Shown here: in pieces, positions 58,186 through 64,000 of the stretch
Position numbering within the stretch: position 1 is the first letter of the stretch
Layout: every line of letters starts with the position of its first letter
Notes under the pieces: generated by a model
What the model was told of the DNA's origin: nothing
Databases searched by the model: none
The model's input: the letters and a program-made list of their open reading frames with translations, nothing else
NCBI GenBank assembly: GCA_014898425.1
Contig: RCSZ01000008.1
Location: 310,001-374,000, forward strand
Source of the DNA: Botryotinia globosa
Lineage: Eukaryota; Ascomycota; Leotiomycetes; Helotiales; Sclerotiniaceae
Direction: 5' to 3'
DNA: 64,000 nucleotides
Program-made: the position numbers and the translations under genes

Positions 58186-59250
58186 ATGAAGGGCTTCGGA
58201 TCTATCTTAACATTCATTGCTATTTCTGCCACACTCGTTTCTTCTCGAGCTTTGCCAGAGAGCGAGTCTGATCTCATTGCTAGAGCACCAGTTCCAAATG
58301 GTTAGCCAAAAGCATCTCACGGGAAATAAACATAGCTAACATAATCAGTCTTTGAGTTCTATGCTCGATCACCAAAAAATAAGCAAAATAACGGTGACGA
58401 TGACGATGATGACAATGACGACAACGATACCGATAACAGCAATAGTGCTGGTTAGTCCTTTGGTTTCATCTTATATCTTTTGTTTATACTGACTATCACT
58501 TCTAGCTAATGCAACAACCAATGGTGCCGCAGAGGGTCCAAAGGCAAAGGGAACTGCCAGTCTCAAAGTGAACGCCGCAGCTTCAACTGGAACTGGAGAA
58601 AAAGGCAAGGGAAACAAGGTTTGTCCTACCATATACTTAACCCTCTGTCTCATGATACTAACTCACCACAGGGAAGCGCAAAGGCAACTGGTGCAGCAAT
58701 AGGAAATGGTGCAGCAAAGGCAACTGGTGCAGCAGAAGGAAATGGTGCAGCAAAGGCAACTGGTGCAGCAAAAGGAAATGGCGCAGCAAAAGGAAACGGT
58801 GCAGCAAAGGCAACTGGTGCAGCAGAAGGAAACGGTGCAGCAAAGGCAACTGGTGCAGCAGAAGGAAACGGTGCAGCAGAAGGAAATGGCGCAGCAAAAG
58901 GAAATGGTGCAGCAGAAGGAAACGGTGCAACAAAAGGAAATGGTGCAGCAGAAGGAAATGGTGCAGCAGAAGGAAATGGTGCAGCAAAAGGAAATGGTGC
59001 AGCAGAAGGAAATGGTGCAGCAGAAGGAAATGGTGCAGCAAAAGGAAATGGTGCAGCAGAAGGAAATGGTGCAGCAAAAGGAAATGGTGCAGCAAAGGCA
59101 ACTAGTGCAGCAGAAGGAAATAGTGCAGCAAAAGCAACCAGCGCAGAAGCAGCGGCAGCTACGTCAACCACCAAGGGAGGCAAAGGCGATGCTGGGATTC
59201 AGAGCGAGCTCAGCTCACTAGGTCTCCGTCGTCTTCCTATCCTCGAATGA
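58186..59250 (+). CDS. Secreted Ala/Gly/Asn-rich repeat protein
   Basis: Exons 58186-58300, 58349-58450, 58506-58618 and 58672-59250 (introns 48, 55 and 53 nt) give 302 aa up to a TGA. The first 20 residues (KGFGSILTFIAISATLVSS) are a signal peptide. A short propeptide-like segment (SDLIARAP) and an Asp/Asn-rich stretch follow. Exon 4 is built of 18-bp units encoding GNGAA(E/K) or ATGAA(E/K). The last 20 residues before the stop (from DAGIQSEL) break this composition. After the TGA the same frame continues for 62 codons in Gly/Ala/Thr/Lys-rich style to a TAG at 59437-59439. The protein is probably extracellular or wall-associated; no function is known. Confidence 0.75.
58681..59130 (+). repeat. 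18-bp coding minisatellite
   Basis: About 24 units of an 18-bp repeat related to GGAAATGGTGCAGCAGAA, with a GCAACT variant of the first codons. It is in frame throughout, so unit gain or loss changes only protein length. Confidence 0.93.
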
Positions 59251-59439
59251 AAGAACAAGAACGGTACCGCTGATGCCACTGGTACTACTGGTGGCAACAC
59301 AGCTGCTTCGACCGGTACTGGAGGAAAGAAGGGTAAAGGGGCCAAGGGAGCTGCCAAGCCTACGGGTGCTAGTGTTACAGTTGCTAGTGTTACAGGTGCT
59401 AGTGTAGCTTCCAGTGCTGCTGCGTCTGCGACCAAATAG

Positions 59440-62400
59440 CGTGCCTTTAATTTTTCTTTCTTTCATGGGGGTGTTTGAAATGGATTTCGGAGGGTTCGGT
59501 TGGAAAATAAAAAGTTGGACCAGGCGGTTTGATACCAGTCAACTGGATTGATGTCCACATGTCATACTTTAAATGATATGGAGTTCCGAGCTATAGAGTC
59601 TAGACTGAATAAAAAAACATCATAATTAAAATGCGTTCTGTTTGTTGAATGAAAACATGTGGTCTGTCCAAGTGGAGTTTGAGCCTGAGCTTGAAACGCC
59701 TAATACATGATACTAGCAAAAGTTACACTACTTCCTATAGTTCTGTTTTAGTCGCCTTTTTCAAATAAGAAGTACCCTCGTGCTTTACTTCATGTTTCAT
59801 AATTGCTGCGTCATACTGAGTCAGTATCATGATGTATCGCCATTCTGAGAATCGTTTTTCCACCCCCGTAAAAATTGTTAAGAGTTACAAGCCACGTCTA
59901 CTGGGAAGTAGTATAAAATGAGCCTTTCATCCAATGATCGCACCCCAAATTTTCTACACGTTGCGCTTGGAAGAAATAGAATGTGGATGGTTAGACAGGT
60001 TTTCTCTCTACATTTGCACCGGCAAATATCGCTCAAAATCCGACGAGTGGCAAGAATCTCGCAAATAGTATCAAAATTTATATTCGGCGTCGATAATGCA
60101 TATTATTCTGCTCACTGCCGGTGAGATTCACCACTCTCAATAGTTGTCATCGCTTATCACAACTGAAACCAGAAGAGTAAGGCCAATAGCGCACATAAAT
60201 CCAGCAGGATAAGCTGTTTTCAATGACGCACCCAGCTTCCATTCCCGTGCTGATTAGAATAACTTGTTGAAGTTGTTCCTGGGCAATCATCGGGAGGATT
60301 CAATACTCATCGTTAATGGTTCAATTCCGTGAATGGCCTCTTGCCTTTCATCAGAGCTCTAAAAGGGATTGGGATTTCCTACACTGGATGTCTAAAGTGG
60401 GTTTAGATTTCTGGATACTTCCCTTCTATCGCTACATAAAGTACCATCTCTGCTGATTGTGACCTTTTCAACTGAATGGAGAGTGTTATGAAAACATAAA
60501 TTTGATGGAGAGTGTGGTGGCTGAGTGGAGATACGGTATCTTCCTGTTTTAGATCGTTTGTCTAGTATGGAGTCAGAGTTGGGTAATAGTAGTTGGGGTA
60601 TGGAATTTGTTCTTCTTTTTCGTATATTCCTACTGTCGTTCAAATCAACTCTGTTGTCGCTACATTTCTTTTGTGAATTTAGGATGTGATGTCGAATGTC
60701 GAAGAAATTTGGAATATTACCGCATAAATCGCATATCCAAATAATACCAAATCTACAACGAAACTTTAGAACTAGCTGGAGGTTGCAGGTAGCACCTCTC
60801 CGGAAGAATGCAAAGCATCTTCTTTTTGTTCAAAGTCCTTTGCTTTTCAAAATCTTTACATTCTGCTGTCTTTAAATGCTTTCGAAACATTCCATTCCCA
60901 CCAGTGAGCCACTATTCTAGCACGTCATCATGCTCTAACTCTCCCAATACTTGTTCATCCCTATCCCTATTATTCACAACTTCCAGACTCCCTCGTTCCT
61001 TTGATTCAAAGCTCATGTTATATAAATCTTTTTATGTCCTCAAATATCGACCAGCAAGAATCCATCATGGCATAGATCATCTGAATGGGCTTCCAGGACA
61101 AAAACTATCCAGGAAGCTATTGGCAATATGCATCATATGTTCTTGAAGAGTAGCGTGCATCAGGCGTGAGATACTTGGGAAATATTTCGGAAGCGAGTCG
61201 TTGCCATAGGTGTCAGCATATCACACTGTCAACAGGCACTATTGTCATCGGATATTTAACTGAGTTGTCGCTGTTGCTATCACTAAAACCCAATCCACAT
61301 CATTCGAAATCCACTTATCCCATAGAAGTTCGCTCTGCTCTTCCAACATTGCCTAGAATTCCTAATGAATGAGAACTATCAAATTATAGACTGGCGGTCC
61401 TATAAAGTTCATGTTCCTCCCTCCCAGAAAAGCAAATCATACTGATTCTGCTGTTGATTTCTAAACTTGTGTGCTCCAGTTCACCGAGTCTCGCATATTT
61501 AAGCCAAAGAAGATCAAAACTCTTGATGATATTCACTTCGTTGAGGAAGATTCGATCATCAGCTCTAATCATTGCCCCCTCTTTCGAGTTTTGGATTAGC
61601 GCAGGTAGTATTCACTTCTAGCCAGTAGAATTTGTCAATCTTATGACTTTAGTTTGGTCTTCGGCTTTCTCTAAAAGGCTGTCCGTGGTTTGCTCTTTAA
61701 CGACACAATTTCTTAAGTACCAATTATCAAGGGACGCAAGATGAGTCTATAACTGTTTGCATTATCTGTCAATTATGGAGAAATTATCCTCTAAATACGA
61801 AGTTGTTGCGGACTTTCTTCCCCCTGATAATGGCTTCAAAACAGGGGACGAATGACAGTGATCACAATTCTAACAGTCAATTTTTCGGGGATTAGCTTCT
61901 GTTATTGTCGTTGGGCAAGACCTCTCTTTTGGAGATGGCTACACGATAACTGCATCGAAAGTTCATACCAATATTATCCGAGTCAAATTGAAGGATGCAC
62001 GAGAAGCATGCCGAGTTTTGTCTCTTGTGGTACAGGAAACTCTGGCCTGTAAATGGAGAAAGAAGCACGATGTTATAAATACTGAGAGAACAAAACTCCT
62101 AAACTTTGCGACATCTGAAGTTGACCCAGAAGCCTCGTCTATCCAAGGGAAGCTGTCTTCTCCGTTGATTGGTCAAACCTGCATGTATGTACTCACTGTT
62201 GCTTCATACATATTGACAGGATCTTGAGTCTTCGCAGAGAATCTCCAAGGCTCACTGCAACAAAATAAACCAATGGCTAATAAGCCTTCAACTAGATCAA
62301 AGAGGGTGCTTTAGGATACCTTCGGATGATGTCCAATGGATTATCTTATCACTACCCAACACTCGCAACTTATGCCTGGCTGCTTCGCATCACCGGAGTG

Positions 62401-64000
62401 TGATATATTCATTCCTGACCGGTAAATATCGTCAGGAACTGATCTTGCTGTTAGTTATTATCATCACTGTTATAGGACTCAATTTCCCAAGCTATGTTCT
62501 TCCTCCATACCAGTGTTCAATACCAAAAATTAATGACATCCATATAGAAACTTCCAGATCGACTTGGACTCCATTATACTAAGTTTCCTTGTTGATTGTA
62601 TCATAAGTTTGCTGATGCTCTGAGCTTGACATTTTGAGTTTGACTTTTTATACAGTGGGCGAGAGACCCTTTCATAAGGAACCCATAATTCGGTAGCCCA
62701 TGGCCCATTGATCTAAGTATTGAATTCTTCGCCATGGTAAGTGTGGTCCTCACTCCTTTCATTCCAACTATTCCTCAAAAATATCTCACAAATATACTAT
62801 AAAAGCCCCATGCAGTTGTCCAACTTGATTACTTTTCAAGCAAAAGAAGATGGACGGCCGCCACTGCTTCACGAGGTAGTTGGTCAAATTTCCACTTACC
62901 ATTGAGCTGAAGGTGGATTCATATTCATTTGCCGCTCGTCAGTGACTTTCCATCTCTTGTCATGTAGATCCGAATCAATTTATCAGATGTACTCTTCTGG
63001 ATTTTTGTCATGGCGTGAAAGTATATTAGCGCTGTCATGGAACAGAAAATTCATAATTGATGTTAACATATTACAGCCACGTTAACGTAGATCGTCAACA
63101 GCCATATTCGAATTGTAGGATAAATCACACAGTATCAATGACCTCTCCAAGATAAACCTGGGCACACATGGCAATTTCGAAATTGATCAAATGATGAATG
63201 GTTGCTTCTGCCCCTCGACGCCACTGATTGATTGCTCTTACACATATCTATCATCCTTAATTTGAAGGTCCACAAGCTCCTTATGTAGCGAGTCCCGAAA
63301 GAAAGATATTTAAGATTCCCAATGAGATCCTGAAATTCACCATATTCAACAAAAATAGAAACCTATCAAGGTATTCAACGATTCACACATTGACATCACT
63401 CAGTGGTCGGTCTCAAGAAAGCAAATCAATTCACGTCGTGCTACGACATACTGAATCTTGATACCAGCTTAGGAGTATAAACAATCGTTGTAAAAGTTTC
63501 TTTACGATTCATCCCAACAAAAGAACGGGACGACAATTCAACCAAGAGGGAAAGTAGTTTTTCTCGCGATGTTGACCGCATCCCCAGAAATTTGACATAT
63601 CCATATTTGGAACAATAGACCATATGAGCTGGTCTCGCTATGTAAGACAAGAAAAGAAGGGGAATATTTCGTCTGAGATGTGAGAATGAGTGTTGGCTTT
63701 GTGTATGGAAATATGACAACAATAAGGCTAGGTTGTCGAAATTAGGATATAATAGCAATGCTGCGTATGGGAATCACGGCGCAATTATCTTATTGGAATA
63801 TAAATTGTAGGATAACTTGCGTTTTGGTAGTCTATCCACTTTTGCTACTAGTATGCACTGCCGGCGAATGATACTTCCATTGTCAAGAGCATCTTGATCT
63901 CATATTATGGATTGATCCTGAATGTATACTCCCATAACCAGATATTTGGAATACGGAAAACTGTGATTCTTTCAATTCCCAGCCAGGAGCTACGTGGCAA
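59440..64000. other. Long region with no confidently supported gene
   Basis: 4.5 kb without a recognisable product. Coding-like fragments at 61775-62582 (plus strand) fall in three frames and are described as a finding. Confidence 0.45.

Noticed and set aside
58650..59183. Minus-strand and alternative-frame repeats of 147-177 aa over the 18-bp minisatellite
   Set aside because: An 18-bp repeat without stops stays open in several frames; only the frame joined to the signal-peptide exons is supported.

Overview
The window is nuclear DNA of a filamentous ascomycete (Pezizomycotina). The genes carry short GT-AG introns of about 45-280 nt with CTAAC/CTGAC-like branch sites, AT-rich gene-poor spacers separate them, and the families are typically fungal (Zn2Cys6 regulator, DOPA 4,5-dioxygenase, CCC1/VIT transporter, Baeyer-Villiger monooxygenase). 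The overall look fits Leotiomycetes, perhaps Sclerotiniaceae (Botrytis/Sclerotinia), but that placement is an inference.

1-4 kb is repeat-rich and non-coding. It holds a TCAGTAG/TCAGTAAG minisatellite, an AT-rich island, a 122-bp solo LTR with a perfect 5-bp target duplication, a G-quadruplex tract and a TA repeat. 4-20 kb carries mostly housekeeping genes: a LARP1-type La/DM15 RNA-binding protein, an FtsJ-like methyltransferase, a CCC1/VIT vacuolar metal transporter, a 59-aa conserved-looking protein, an unresolved coding-like zone (15.8-16.6 kb), and the casein kinase 2 beta subunit. 21-31 kb carries a Zn2Cys6 transcription factor whose zinc cluster is split by a 23-nt microexon, followed by three oxygenase-type enzymes: a DOPA dioxygenase, a JmjC/cupin-like protein and a Baeyer-Villiger monooxygenase.

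32-47.5 kb is the most unusual part. Seven intronless genes lie head to tail on the + strand, each ending in a C-terminal RING finger. All seven share a non-canonical RING: the fifth zinc ligand is glycine (H-x-F-G-x-x-C), and each has a His exactly eight residues before the third ligand Cys. N-termini are highly divergent (197-769 aa in total). An eighth intronless gene next to them (48.5 kb) has no RING, and a possible decayed RING remnant lies just downstream. This looks like a lineage-specific, fast-evolving array of candidate ubiquitin-ligase genes.

51-59 kb carries an unrecognised four-exon gene with C-terminal 21-aa repeats, the mitochondrial ETF-ubiquinone oxidoreductase (with a 45-nt stop-free intron in its FAD motif), and a secreted low-complexity protein made of 18-bp repeats with an in-frame TGA followed by further compositionally matching frame. 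59.4-64 kb has no supported gene.
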